A stretch of 6,279 bases of DNA from Flavobacterium sp. UBA807 (GCA_002296885.1 DBIH01000047.1:1-6279), one strand, 5' to 3'; shown: positions 1 through 6,279, counted from the stretch's first letter. The notes: generated from the letters alone by a model not told the origin. Numbers and translations: made by a program.

Positions 1-2156
1 CTACTGACGATTGTGGTAACGCTTCTACTACATCTGCTACATTCACTATTGAAGATACTACAGCTCCAACAATCGATACTGCTGCTGCAAATGCTACAGT
101 TGAATGTGATGGCGCAGGTAATACGGCTGCTTTACAGGCTTGGTTAACATCAAATGGTGGCGCTACTGCTTCTGATAACTGTTCAAGCACTATAACGTGG
201 TCTAACAACTTTGACGGATTAAGCGATGGTTGTGGTAACACCGGAACCGCTACAGTAACATTTACTGCTACTGACGATTGTGGTAACGCTTCAACTACAT
301 CAGCTACATTCACAATAATAGATACTACTGCTCCAACTATTGATACAGCTGCTGCTAATGCAACTGTTCAGTGTGATGGTGCAGGTAACACAGATGCTTT
401 ACAGGCATGGTTAGCTTCTAACGGAGGTGCTGCTGCTTCTGACATCTGTTCTAATGTAACTTGGTCTAACAACTTCGACGGATTAAGTGATGGTTGTGGT
501 AACACTGGAAATGTAACTGTAATATTTACAGCTACTGATGATTGTGGTAACACTGCAACAACATCTGCTACATTCACTATTGAAGATACCACGGCTCCAA
601 ATATTGATACTGCTGCTGCAAATCTTACAGTTCAATGTGATGGTACCGGTAATGCTGAAGCTTTACAGGCTTGGCTGGCTTCAAACGGTGGCGCTGTTGC
701 TTCAGATGCTTGTTCAACCGGAATTACTTGGTCTAACAACTTTACAGCATTAACTGCTGGTTGTGGAAACACAGGTTCTGCTACTGTAACATTTACAGCT
801 ACTGATGATTGTGGAAACGCTTCAACTACATCAGCTACATTCGCTATTATTGATAATACTGCTCCTGTAGCTCCTGAAGCTCCTGCTTCAGTAACAGTTG
901 CATGTATTGGCGATGCTCCTGCTCCTGTTTCATTAACAGCAATTGACAATTGTACTGGTGCAATAACAGTATCTCCTACAGAATCAACGGTTCAAGGTAG
1001 TTGTGCTAATTCATTCACAGTAACAAGAACATGGACATTCGTTGATGCTTGTGGTAATACATCTGTAGCTACACAAACAATTAATGTTGTTGATAATATA
1101 CCTCCAACATTCAATTCGGCTGCTCCTGCAAATACTACAGCTTCATGTGATAATATCCCTGCTCCGGCTGTATTGACTGCAACAGATAACTGTGGAACTG
1201 CAACAGTAGCAATGACTGAAACAATTTTACAGGGTAGTTGTCCGGCAAATTACCAAATCGTAAGAACATGGACTGCAACGGATGCATGTGGAAATAGTAC
1301 TTTCCCTCCACTATCACAAACAATTACTGTTTCAGATACTACCGGACCTGTATTAGTGGGTGAATTGCCAACGAAAATTCAGGTTAACTGTGATGCAATA
1401 CCACCGGTTCCAACATTGACATTTACTGACAACTGTTCTACTGTAGGTACTCCTGTATTTACACAAACACAATCAGATCCAATTGATGGTGTCTATAATA
1501 TTACAAGAACATGGACTGTATCAGATGCTTGTGGAAATCTTTCACCAACATATACACAATTCATAATTGTAACACAGGTGGCTACAGTTATCACGCTTCC
1601 AGAACAACAAACAAGTAATAATATTAATGAAGACCTATCATTAAATGCTCTATTACCTGCAGGTGTTACTGGTGGAACTTGGACAAATCCAAGTGGTGTT
1701 TCAGGATTTAATGCTGCTAATGGTACATTCAATCCTAATGGAGTTCCTCCTGCAGATTACTTGTTCAGCTACACTATCAATGACGGTGCATGTCCTACAA
1801 GATATGATGTAACATTTGTTGTTGGACAGGTTAATCCTTGTTTTGATATTGTGATACACAATGCTTTCACTCCAAATGGTGATGGAATAAATGAATATTT
1901 CAGTATCGAAAACATTGAAGACTTTGACTGTTATCCAACAAATAAGGTTGAAATCTACAACCGTTGGGGAGTATTAGTTTATGAAACTAAGCAGTACGAC
2001 AATGGATCGAGAAAATTCATTGGAGTATCTGAAGGAAGAGCTACTGTAAGTAAATCAGAGGAATTACCTACTGGAACTTATTTCTACATCATCAGTTGGA
2101 CAACTACTGATGGGCAAACGGTAAATAAAGACGGATACTTATACCTTACTAGATAA
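1..2156 (+). CDS. Large repeat-rich secreted adhesin-like protein with type B T9SS sorting domain (5'-truncated by window)
   Basis: The frame is open from the left edge (first whole codon at base 3; bases 1-2 fit the end of an Ala codon) to a TAA at 2154-2156, giving 717 visible residues. The start and signal peptide lie outside the window. In order it contains a partial plus three full 88-89-residue Cys repeats, three HYR-like modules of 79-82 residues, an Ig-like spacer of about 84 residues, and a 107-residue CHU_C / gliding-motility-associated C-terminal domain. Thr, Ala, Asn and Gly dominate and Lys/Arg are rare in the repeats, as in extracellular stalk proteins. In this family the C-terminal domain directs export through the type IX secretion system and attachment at the cell surface, and SprB of Flavobacterium is the best-known relative in architecture. 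I infer an adhesin or surface fibre; no enzymatic domain is visible in this part. An enzyme domain could still lie upstream. The next gene, a PorP/SprF protein, fits a T9SS cargo. Confidence 0.93.
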   Translation, partial: TDDCGNASTTSATFTIEDTTAPTIDTAAANATVECDGAGNTAALQAWLTSNGGATASDNCSSTITWSNNFDGLSDGCGNTGTATVTFTATDDCGNASTTSATFTIIDTTAPTIDTAAANATVQCDGAGNTDALQAWLASNGGAAASDICSNVTWSNNFDGLSDGCGNTGNVTVIFTATDDCGNTATTSATFTIEDTTAPNIDTAAANLTVQCDGTGNAEALQAWLASNGGAVASDACSTGITWSNNFTALTAGCGNTGSATVTFTATDDCGNASTTSATFAIIDNTAPVAPEAPASVTVACIGDAPAPVSLTAIDNCTGAITVSPTESTVQGSCANSFTVTRTWTFVDACGNTSVATQTINVVDNIPPTFNSAAPANTTASCDNIPAPAVLTATDNCGTATVAMTETILQGSCPANYQIVRTWTATDACGNSTFPPLSQTITVSDTTGPVLVGELPTKIQVNCDAIPPVPTLTFTDNCSTVGTPVFTQTQSDPIDGVYNITRTWTVSDACGNLSPTYTQFIIVTQVATVITLPEQQTSNNINEDLSLNALLPAGVTGGTWTNPSGVSGFNAANGTFNPNGVPPADYLFSYTINDGACPTRYDVTFVVGQVNPCFDIVIHNAFTPNGDGINEYFSIENIEDFDCYPTNKVEIYNRWGVLVYETKQYDNGSRKFIGVSEGRATVSKSEELPTGTYFYIISWTTTDGQTVNKDGYLYLTR
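3..860 (+). repeat. In-frame tandem repeat array, 88-89 residues per unit, continuing off the left edge
   Basis: Full units are at 63-329 (267 bp), 330-593 (264 bp) and 594-860 (267 bp), preceded by the tail of another unit at 3-62. Each unit starts with an AP[TN]ID motif and ends with SATF[TA]I followed by D[TN]T. Conserved landmarks are CDG, LQAWL, SNGGA, TWSNNF, GCGNTG and TATDDCGN. Four cysteines recur at unit positions about 15, 40, 57 and 73, which suggests two disulfides per domain outside the cell. By hand count, units 1 and 2 differ at about 14 of 89 residues. Unit 2 is one codon shorter, just after the second Cys. Many differences between copies are synonymous. The units resemble HYR-like/Ig-like beta-sandwich stalk domains of Bacteroidota surface proteins. 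Confidence 0.92.
861..1580 (+). repeat. Three HYR-like four-cysteine modules (79, 82 and about 79 residues)
   Basis: Modules run at 861-1097, 1098-1343 and 1344-1580. They share an initial [AIG]P[VP] segment, a first Cys near residue 16, a TDNC-type second Cys near 31, a QGSC third Cys near 48, a TRTWT-type strand and a DACGN fourth Cys near 64. They are related to the upstream 89-residue units (both end in a DxCGN strand and a D-T/N junction) but lack the LQAWL/SNGGA insertion, so they form a separate subfamily. The third module has no QGSC cysteine; the matching stretch reads SDPIDGVYN. Likely role: a rigid membrane-proximal stalk. The domain assignment is by motif only. Confidence 0.85.
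1581..1832 (+). other. Ig-like spacer domain preceding the sorting domain
   Basis: This segment of about 84 residues separates the Cys-rich modules from the sorting domain. It contains LPEQQ, a GGTWTNPSG strand, NGTFNPNG and DYLFSYTIND, a pattern typical of Ig-like units just before CHU_C domains in Flavobacteria. It has a single cysteine (DGACP, codon near 1790). The composition changes to Asn, Pro and Gly with more aromatic residues, so it is not another copy of the upstream repeats. Its specific role is unknown to me; linker or folding spacer is the safest reading. Confidence 0.6.
1833..2153 (+). other. Type B T9SS C-terminal sorting domain (CHU_C / gliding-motility-associated C-terminal domain)
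   Basis: These 107 residues carry the family signature: FTPNGDGINEYF, then VEIYNRWGVLVYE, then LPTGTYFYII, ending in GYLYLTR right at the stop codon. The family directs proteins through the outer-membrane T9SS translocon. Unlike type A domains, type B cargo commonly depends on a partner PorP/SprF-like protein, often encoded next door as here. Two cysteines (NPCF and DFDCYP) could form a disulfide. The usual aromatic W-x-G after the Y-D-N motif is F-I-G here, a conservative change. Confidence 0.93.
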
Positions 2157-2211
2157 AAAACCCTACTAACTCCTGAGGGTTGAAAAGCCCTCAGGATAAA
2201 AAATAGAAAAT
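2157..2211 (+). promoter_or_regulatory. Intercistronic stem-loop without a U-tract
   Basis: A 9-bp perfect stem pairs 2171-2179 (tcctgaggg) with 2188-2196 (ccctcagga) around an 8-nt loop (2180-2187). It sits 15 bases after the adhesin stop and 16 bases before the next ATG. The bases after it are A-rich, not T-rich, so it is not a classical intrinsic terminator on the plus strand. I see no TAnnTTTG-type promoter in this gap, so the PorP/SprF gene is probably read through from upstream. The hairpin may act in mRNA processing, stability or partial attenuation between cargo and anchor genes. Confidence 0.6.
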
Positions 2212-3123
2212 ATGAGAACAAAAATTTTAATTTTCGCTTTGATGTTAACGTGTTACACTGGTTTTGCACAGCAAGACGCACAGTATACCCAATACATGTA
2301 CAACACAATAAATGTCAATCCGGCATATGCAGGATCGAGAGGAGTAATGAGTATTTTTGGACTGCACCGTACCCAATGGGTAGGATTAGATGGTGCTCCG
2401 ACTACAAATGCCTTCTCCTTGAACTCCCCTATTGGTAATAGTAATCTAGGTATAGGTTTATCTTTTGTAAATGATAAAATCGGTCCAACAAATGACAATA
2501 CCATTTCGGCTGATTTATCATATACTATCGATGTATCTGAAAATTACAAACTGTCTTTTGGTATAAAAGCTTCAGGAAATATATTTAATTTGGATACGAG
2601 TAAGTTAACCCCTCAACAGGCAAGTGATCCAAATCTTCAAAATTTTAATAACGAGTTTTCGTTAAACTTTGGAGCCGGAGCTTACTTACATTCAGATAAA
2701 TTTTATTTAGGCCTTTCGGTACCAAACTTCCTTGAAGATTCAAAATACAATGACAATGATGTAGCTGTGTTTAAAGAAAGAATGAATTTCTACGCAATTA
2801 CAGGTTATGTATTTGATTTATCACCTTCGATAAAATTCAAACCGGCAGTTCTGACCAAGGTTGTAACAGGTTCTCCGTTACAGGTAGATGCTTCTGCTAA
2901 CTTCTTATTCTTTGATAAGTTAATGCTTGGCGGTGCCTACCGTTGGTCTGCAGCAGTAAGTGCACTTGCAGGTTTCCAGATAACTGATGGATTGTTTATC
3001 GGTTATAGTTATGATATGGAAACAACACACTTAAGAAGATATAACTCTGGTTCACACGAGATTTTCTTAAGATTTGAGTTGTTCAACAAAGTAAACAAAA
3101 TGGTATCACCTAGATTCTTCTAA
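2212..3123 (+). CDS. PorP/SprF family type IX secretion system outer-membrane protein
   Basis: This 303-residue protein has a Sec signal peptide (residues 1-19, cleavage expected at GFA|QQ). The family hallmark follows: DAQYTQYMYNT and NPAYAGSRG (residues 22-44). The rest is alternating beta strands rich in aromatic and Gly residues, with LGLSVPNFL (166-174), a GSHEIFLRFEL strand (280-290) and a terminal SPRFF, all typical of the family. It is predicted to be an outer-membrane beta-barrel. Family members are needed for secretion or attachment of particular T9SS substrates (SprF for SprB in Flavobacterium; PorP in Porphyromonas). Lying directly after a type B cargo gene suggests it serves that cargo. 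The ATG fits the signal peptide; no Shine-Dalgarno is present, only A-rich sequence. Cys14 is preceded by Thr, so a lipobox is unlikely. Two TAA codons stand in tandem at 3121-3126. I avoid the symbol sprF or porP because genomes carry many paralogues. Confidence 0.93.
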   Translation: MRTKILIFALMLTCYTGFAQQDAQYTQYMYNTINVNPAYAGSRGVMSIFGLHRTQWVGLDGAPTTNAFSLNSPIGNSNLGIGLSFVNDKIGPTNDNTISADLSYTIDVSENYKLSFGIKASGNIFNLDTSKLTPQQASDPNLQNFNNEFSLNFGAGAYLHSDKFYLGLSVPNFLEDSKYNDNDVAVFKERMNFYAITGYVFDLSPSIKFKPAVLTKVVTGSPLQVDASANFLFFDKLMLGGAYRWSAAVSALAGFQITDGLFIGYSYDMETTHLRRYNSGSHEIFLRFELFNKVNKMVSPRFF

Positions 3124-3136
3124 TAATACGACGATT

Positions 3137-5092
3137 ATGAAAAATAAAATTATATACTTAGTACTAATAACGTTAACCTGCGTTAACAGTTATTCACAAA
3201 AAGTCAATAAAACAGAAGTAAAAGGAGATAAGCAATACGATAAACTTGCTTATATAGATGCTGTTAAAACATACGAACGTATCTATAACAAAGGATATAA
3301 ATCTCCTGATATGTTATTGAAAATAGGTAACGCTTACTATTTTAATGCTGAATTGGAAAAAGCTAACAAATGGTATGATGAACTTTATGCTACAAGCCCT
3401 GATCAAGAGCCAGAGTTTTATTATCGTTTCGCTCAAACTTTACGATCAATCAAAGATTATAAAAGATCGGATGAAATGATGGCTAAGTTTAGTGACAAAA
3501 GCGGTAATGACGCAAGAGCTAAACTATTCAGTAAAAACAGAAACTATTTACAGGAAATCAAAGAGAATTCGGGTCGTTACAAAATTGAGAATGCCGGCAT
3601 CAACAGCAAGCATTCTGATTACGGAACAACTTTTATGGGAACTAAAGTGGTTTTCGCTTCGGCTCGTGATACTGGAAACTTCTCAAAAAGAATCCATACA
3701 TGGACAGGTGATTACTTTACCAACCTCTATGCAGCTCCAATTGCTGAAGACGGTTCATTAGGTCCGGTTGATAAATTTGGTAAAAAATTAAATACCAAAT
3801 TCCATGAAGATACTCCTGCGTTTACTAAGGATGGAAAAACAGTTTATTTTACGAGAAACAATTACCTTGATCAGAAAAAAGGTTTCGATGCGAGTAAAGT
3901 AACTCTTTTGAAAATCTATACTGCTAAAGTCAATAAAGATGGACAATGGGATGATATAACTGCGCTTCCATTTGATAGCGATGCTTATCAAACAGCTCAC
4001 CCTGCCCTTTCTCCGGATGAAAAAACATTATACTTTGCTTCAGATATGCCCGGAACACGCGGACAATCTGATTTATACAGAGTGGCAATAAACGGAGATG
4101 GTACTTTTGGTACTCCTGAAAATCTTGGAGATGCTATTAACACTCCTGGTAGAGAGACTTATCCATTTGTTAATGATGATAATGAATTATACTTTGCTTC
4201 AGACGGTCAGCCAGGTCTTGGAGGTTTAGATATTTTTATCACAAGATTACCTAAGGATGGCAGCCTTAACTTTAAGCAGGTATTAAACGTTGGTGAAGAA
4301 GCAAACAGTCCAAAAGATGATTTTGCTTTGATTATCAATTCTAAAACTAAAAGAGGTTTCCTAAGTTCTAACAGAGATGGCGGACAAGGAAGCGATGATA
4401 TCTACAAGTTTTTGGAAACAAGACCAATCTGGTGCGAACAATTGCTTTATGGTGTAGTTACCGATGCAAAAACGCATGAAGTATTACCAAATGCTAAGTT
4501 GCTTCTTTTTGATGAAAAATTCAAACAACTTGGAGAAACAACTTCTGATAAAGACGGAAAATATGAGTTCAAGGAAGGTGTTGAATGTGGTTCTAAATAT
4601 TATGTAAGAACTTCGCTTGAAACCTACACAACTAAAGAATCTCCTGTTATCATCGGTAAAAAAGATGGTAAAACTGAGTTGAATGTTGAGCTTGAAAAAG
4701 CTCAGAAACAAGTCAAAGTGGGTGACGACATCGCTGATGTATTCGGAATCAACTTAATCTATTTCGACTTAGACAAATGGAATATCCGTCCGGACGCTGC
4801 TATCGATTTAGCTAAAATCCTTGACGTGTTAGAGCAATATCCAACAATGAAATTAGATATCCGTTCTCACACCGACTGTAGAGCTTCTGCTGCATACAAT
4901 GAAAAATTATCTGACAGAAGAGCAAAATCTACAAGAGACTGGTTAATCAGCAAAGGTGTTTCGCCGGCCAGATTAACTGCTAAAGGTTATGGAGAAAGCC
5001 AGCTTATCAACAGATGTTCTGACGGTGTAGAATGTACCGAAGCAGAACACCAGTTAAACAGAAGAAGTCAATTCATTATTACCGGATTATAA
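3137..5092 (+). CDS. PorE-like multidomain OmpA-family protein (TPR-like, PD40 propeller, CRD, OmpA_C)
   Basis: This 651-residue protein is periplasmic or outer-membrane associated and likely binds peptidoglycan. A signal peptide (cleavage near SYS|QK, residue 20) precedes TPR-like helices (about 30-140). Five PD40/WD40-like blades follow, seen as repeated [VL][VY]FAS or YFTR strands near 170, 237, 299, 352 and 408. A carboxypeptidase-regulatory-like fold spans about 435-520, and an OmpA C-terminal domain about 536-651. The OmpA part keeps the peptidoglycan-binding Asp580 (SHTD) and Arg595 (LSDRRA) and the terminal NRRSQF. This domain order matches PorE of Porphyromonas, a T9SS component thought to link outer-membrane parts to the cell wall. 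It starts 13 bp after the PorP/SprF stop with no promoter between, so the two are surely co-transcribed. Role here is inferred: anchoring the PorP/SprF-cargo complex to peptidoglycan. It could be the core PorE orthologue or a locus-specific paralogue; the sequence alone does not decide. Confidence 0.92.
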   Translation: MKNKIIYLVLITLTCVNSYSQKVNKTEVKGDKQYDKLAYIDAVKTYERIYNKGYKSPDMLLKIGNAYYFNAELEKANKWYDELYATSPDQEPEFYYRFAQTLRSIKDYKRSDEMMAKFSDKSGNDARAKLFSKNRNYLQEIKENSGRYKIENAGINSKHSDYGTTFMGTKVVFASARDTGNFSKRIHTWTGDYFTNLYAAPIAEDGSLGPVDKFGKKLNTKFHEDTPAFTKDGKTVYFTRNNYLDQKKGFDASKVTLLKIYTAKVNKDGQWDDITALPFDSDAYQTAHPALSPDEKTLYFASDMPGTRGQSDLYRVAINGDGTFGTPENLGDAINTPGRETYPFVNDDNELYFASDGQPGLGGLDIFITRLPKDGSLNFKQVLNVGEEANSPKDDFALIINSKTKRGFLSSNRDGGQGSDDIYKFLETRPIWCEQLLYGVVTDAKTHEVLPNAKLLLFDEKFKQLGETTSDKDGKYEFKEGVECGSKYYVRTSLETYTTKESPVIIGKKDGKTELNVELEKAQKQVKVGDDIADVFGINLIYFDLDKWNIRPDAAIDLAKILDVLEQYPTMKLDIRSHTDCRASAAYNEKLSDRRAKSTRDWLISKGVSPARLTAKGYGESQLINRCSDGVECTEAEHQLNRRSQFIITGL

Positions 5093-5121
5093 AAACCTCA
5101 AACCCTTATAATCAAACCCTG

Positions 5122-5152
5122 AAAAAGCATCCTGAAAAGGATGCTTTTTTTT
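5122..5152 (+). terminator. Rho-independent terminator after the PorE-like gene
   Basis: A stem pairs 5122-5132 with 5139-5149 (core gcatcc/ggatgc extended by five A-T pairs) around a 6-nt tgaaaa loop and runs into eight consecutive T at 5145-5152. It lies 30 bases after the stop codon. This is a classical intrinsic terminator that ends the cargo/anchor unit. The A5 on its left arm would also give a weak U-run on the opposite strand. Confidence 0.9.
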
Positions 5153-5159
5153 ATCTTTG
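5152..5159 (+). promoter_or_regulatory. Candidate Bacteroidota -7 promoter element for nhaA
   Basis: TATCTTTG matches the Bacteroidota primary-sigma consensus TAnnTTTG at all fixed positions. It starts on the last T of the terminator and ends 4 bases before the nhaA ATG. No TTG (-33 element) is found at the usual spacing upstream, which weakens the call. If used, transcription would begin at or within a few bases of the start codon. Confidence 0.45.
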
Positions 5160-5163
5160 AAAT

Positions 5164-6279
5164 ATGAGAATTTCAAAACTTTTCAATGATTTTTTAGATA
5201 GCGAAAAAGCCGGAGGATTTATCCTTATTGCCTGCACCTTAGTCTCTCTTGTACTTGCAAACTCAATTTGGAGCGAAAGTTATTTACATCTTTGGCATCA
5301 TAAACTGGGTGGACATCCGTTGGAATATTGGATAAATGATGGATTAATGACCATTTTCTTTTTATTGATTGGCCTGGAATTAGAACGTGAAATTTATGCC
5401 GGTGAATTGTCAAACCTCAAAAAAGCTTTACTGCCCATTTCTGCAGCAATTGGAGGAATGTTGATACCTGCCGGATTATATCTGATGCTGAATTACGGAA
5501 CAATAACGCAATCAGGAGCCGGAATTCCAATGGCAACTGACATCGCTTTTGCATTGGGAATATTATCATTATTGGGAAATCGTGTGCCGGTTTCTTTGAA
5601 AGTTTTTTTAACTGCTTTAGCCGTAATAGATGATTTAGGAGCTATTTTAATCATTGCTGTTTTCTACACCAAAACTTTAGTCTTGAGTAATCTGTTTATT
5701 GCATTAGGAATATTTACTTTTTTACTTTTATTAAACAGATTAAAAGTCCGCAACTTAATTCCGTATTTGATTGGCGGAATTGCAATGTGGTATTTTATGC
5801 TTAATTCGGGTGTTCATGCTACAATTAGTGGCGTATTGCTGGCTTTTGCCATTCCATTTGGAAACGGTAAAGAAAAATCAACTTCATACATCCTGCAGCA
5901 TTTTTTACACAAACCTGTTGCTTTTATAATCCTGCCGCTTTTTGCGCTGGCCAATACCGCTATTATTCTGAATCCTGATTGGCACAATGCTTTGCATTAT
6001 AACTATACTATGGGAATAGCAGCCGGATTAATCATTGGAAAACCAATTGGCATTTGGCTCTTTAGTTTTTTTTCTGCAAAATTAAAAATAGGACAACTTC
6101 CCGAAGATTTGAATTGGAGTACGCTATTTGGTGTTAGTTTCCTGGGAGGTATCGGGTTTACAATGTCAATCTTTATAACTCTGTTGGCTTTTTCAGATAC
6201 CGAACATATTAACAATGCCAAAATCATCATTCTAATATCATCATTAATCGCCGGAATTTTAGGATTGCTCTATCTGAAA
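5164..6279 (+). CDS. nhaA: Na+/H+ antiporter NhaA (3' end cut by window)
   Basis: An open frame from ATG 5164 to the right edge gives 372 residues without a stop. It is a polytopic inner-membrane protein that exchanges external protons for cytoplasmic Na+ or Li+ and controls pH and sodium. The N-terminus (FLDSEKAGGFILI, then LANS) is standard for NhaA and fixes the start. Key residues are present: Asp126 in the ATDIAFALG helix (E. coli D133), Asp156-Asp157 in AVIDDLGAI (D163-D164), and Lys293 in IIGKPIG (K300). TM11-type GGIGFTMSIFI is near 328-338. E. coli NhaA has 388 residues, so only a short tail should be missing. The gene was absent from the supplied long reading frames but is unambiguous on translation. 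It is separated from the upstream unit by a terminator and is probably transcribed alone or with genes further right. Confidence 0.97.
   Translation, partial: MRISKLFNDFLDSEKAGGFILIACTLVSLVLANSIWSESYLHLWHHKLGGHPLEYWINDGLMTIFFLLIGLELEREIYAGELSNLKKALLPISAAIGGMLIPAGLYLMLNYGTITQSGAGIPMATDIAFALGILSLLGNRVPVSLKVFLTALAVIDDLGAILIIAVFYTKTLVLSNLFIALGIFTFLLLLNRLKVRNLIPYLIGGIAMWYFMLNSGVHATISGVLLAFAIPFGNGKEKSTSYILQHFLHKPVAFIILPLFALANTAIILNPDWHNALHYNYTMGIAAGLIIGKPIGIWLFSFFSAKLKIGQLPEDLNWSTLFGVSFLGGIGFTMSIFITLLAFSDTEHINNAKIIILISSLIAGILGLLYLK

Noticed and set aside
538..753. Plus-strand open frame inside the repeat array in another frame
   Set aside because: It is a shadow of the Thr/Ala-rich repeat coding frame; its Leu-rich translation has no recognisable domain.
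3..860. CRISPR-like or satellite DNA interpretation of the repeats
   Set aside because: The period of about 265 bp, kept in frame with conserved cysteines and codon-level variation, marks a protein repeat, not a CRISPR or non-coding satellite.
368..949. Minus-strand open frames at 368-592 and 632-949 with similar translations
   Set aside because: They are antisense to successive copies of the tandem repeat, so they resemble each other only because the repeat does. The plus frame is continuous and has clear domain motifs.
1173..2156. A separate 327-residue gene starting at ATG 1173
   Set aside because: The same frame is open from the left edge with continuous repeats, and this Met lies inside the second HYR-like module. 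It is an internal codon, not a gene start.
2171..2196. Hairpin read as a rho-independent terminator
   Set aside because: No T-run follows it on the plus strand, and on the minus strand the T-run lies about 10 bases away, too far for a standard terminator.
2084..2504. Minus-strand frames at 2084-2308 and 2253-2504 and a plus frame at 2250-2438
   Set aside because: They overlap the adhesin end and the PorP/SprF gene, which have strong family motifs. Their translations show no family features.
3137..3199. Lipoprotein signal in the PorP/SprF and PorE-like leaders (both contain LTC)
   Set aside because: Thr precedes Cys in both, whereas a lipobox needs Gly, Ala or Ser there. Cleavage before Gln at residue 20 (PorP/SprF) and residue 21 (PorE-like) fits signal peptidase I better.
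3788..4711. Minus-strand frames opposite the PorE-like gene
   Set aside because: Antisense shadows of a well-supported 651-residue coding region.
5225..6230. Minus-strand frames opposite nhaA
   Set aside because: The plus frame encodes NhaA with all key residues, so these are chance antisense frames.

Overview
The window looks like a chromosomal segment of a Bacteroidota bacterium, most likely Flavobacterium or a close relative. The DNA is visibly AT-rich, Shine-Dalgarno sequences are absent, and the signal peptides end just before Gln. Two gene families are hallmarks of the phylum: a type B (CHU_C / gliding-motility-associated) C-terminal sorting domain of the type IX secretion system (T9SS), and a PorP/SprF outer-membrane protein. 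I assign the genus by family recognition, not by a search.

Layout. Bases 1-2156 are the 3' part of a large secreted, repeat-rich surface protein whose start lies off the left edge. It holds three full copies and one partial copy of an 88-89-residue four-cysteine repeat, then three shorter HYR-like four-cysteine modules (the last lacks one Cys), an Ig-like spacer and a type B sorting domain. A 55-bp gap with a strong stem-loop follows. Next come a PorP/SprF-family outer-membrane protein (2212-3123) and, 13 bp later, a multidomain PorE-like OmpA-family protein (3137-5092: TPR-like, five-bladed PD40 propeller, carboxypeptidase-regulatory-like fold, OmpA peptidoglycan-binding domain). A textbook intrinsic terminator (5122-5152) ends this unit. 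A short gap with a Bacteroidota-type promoter element leads into nhaA, a Na+/H+ antiporter (5164 to the right edge, missing only its last few residues).

How the genes work together. Cargo with a type B sorting domain, then PorP/SprF, then a PorE-like protein, all on one strand, is best read as a cargo-plus-dedicated-anchor cassette. The T9SS exports the adhesin-like protein, the PorP/SprF protein receives or holds its C-terminal domain at the outer membrane, and the OmpA-family protein fixes that assembly to peptidoglycan. This is inferred from gene order and family knowledge. nhaA is an unrelated housekeeping neighbour beyond the terminator.

No RNA gene, CRISPR array, insertion sequence or phage gene was seen. 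The known families explain the window well. The less ordinary observations are the repeat architecture with its lost cysteine, the U-tract-less hairpin between cargo and anchor genes, and the terminator/promoter overlap that would give nhaA a leaderless or almost leaderless mRNA.
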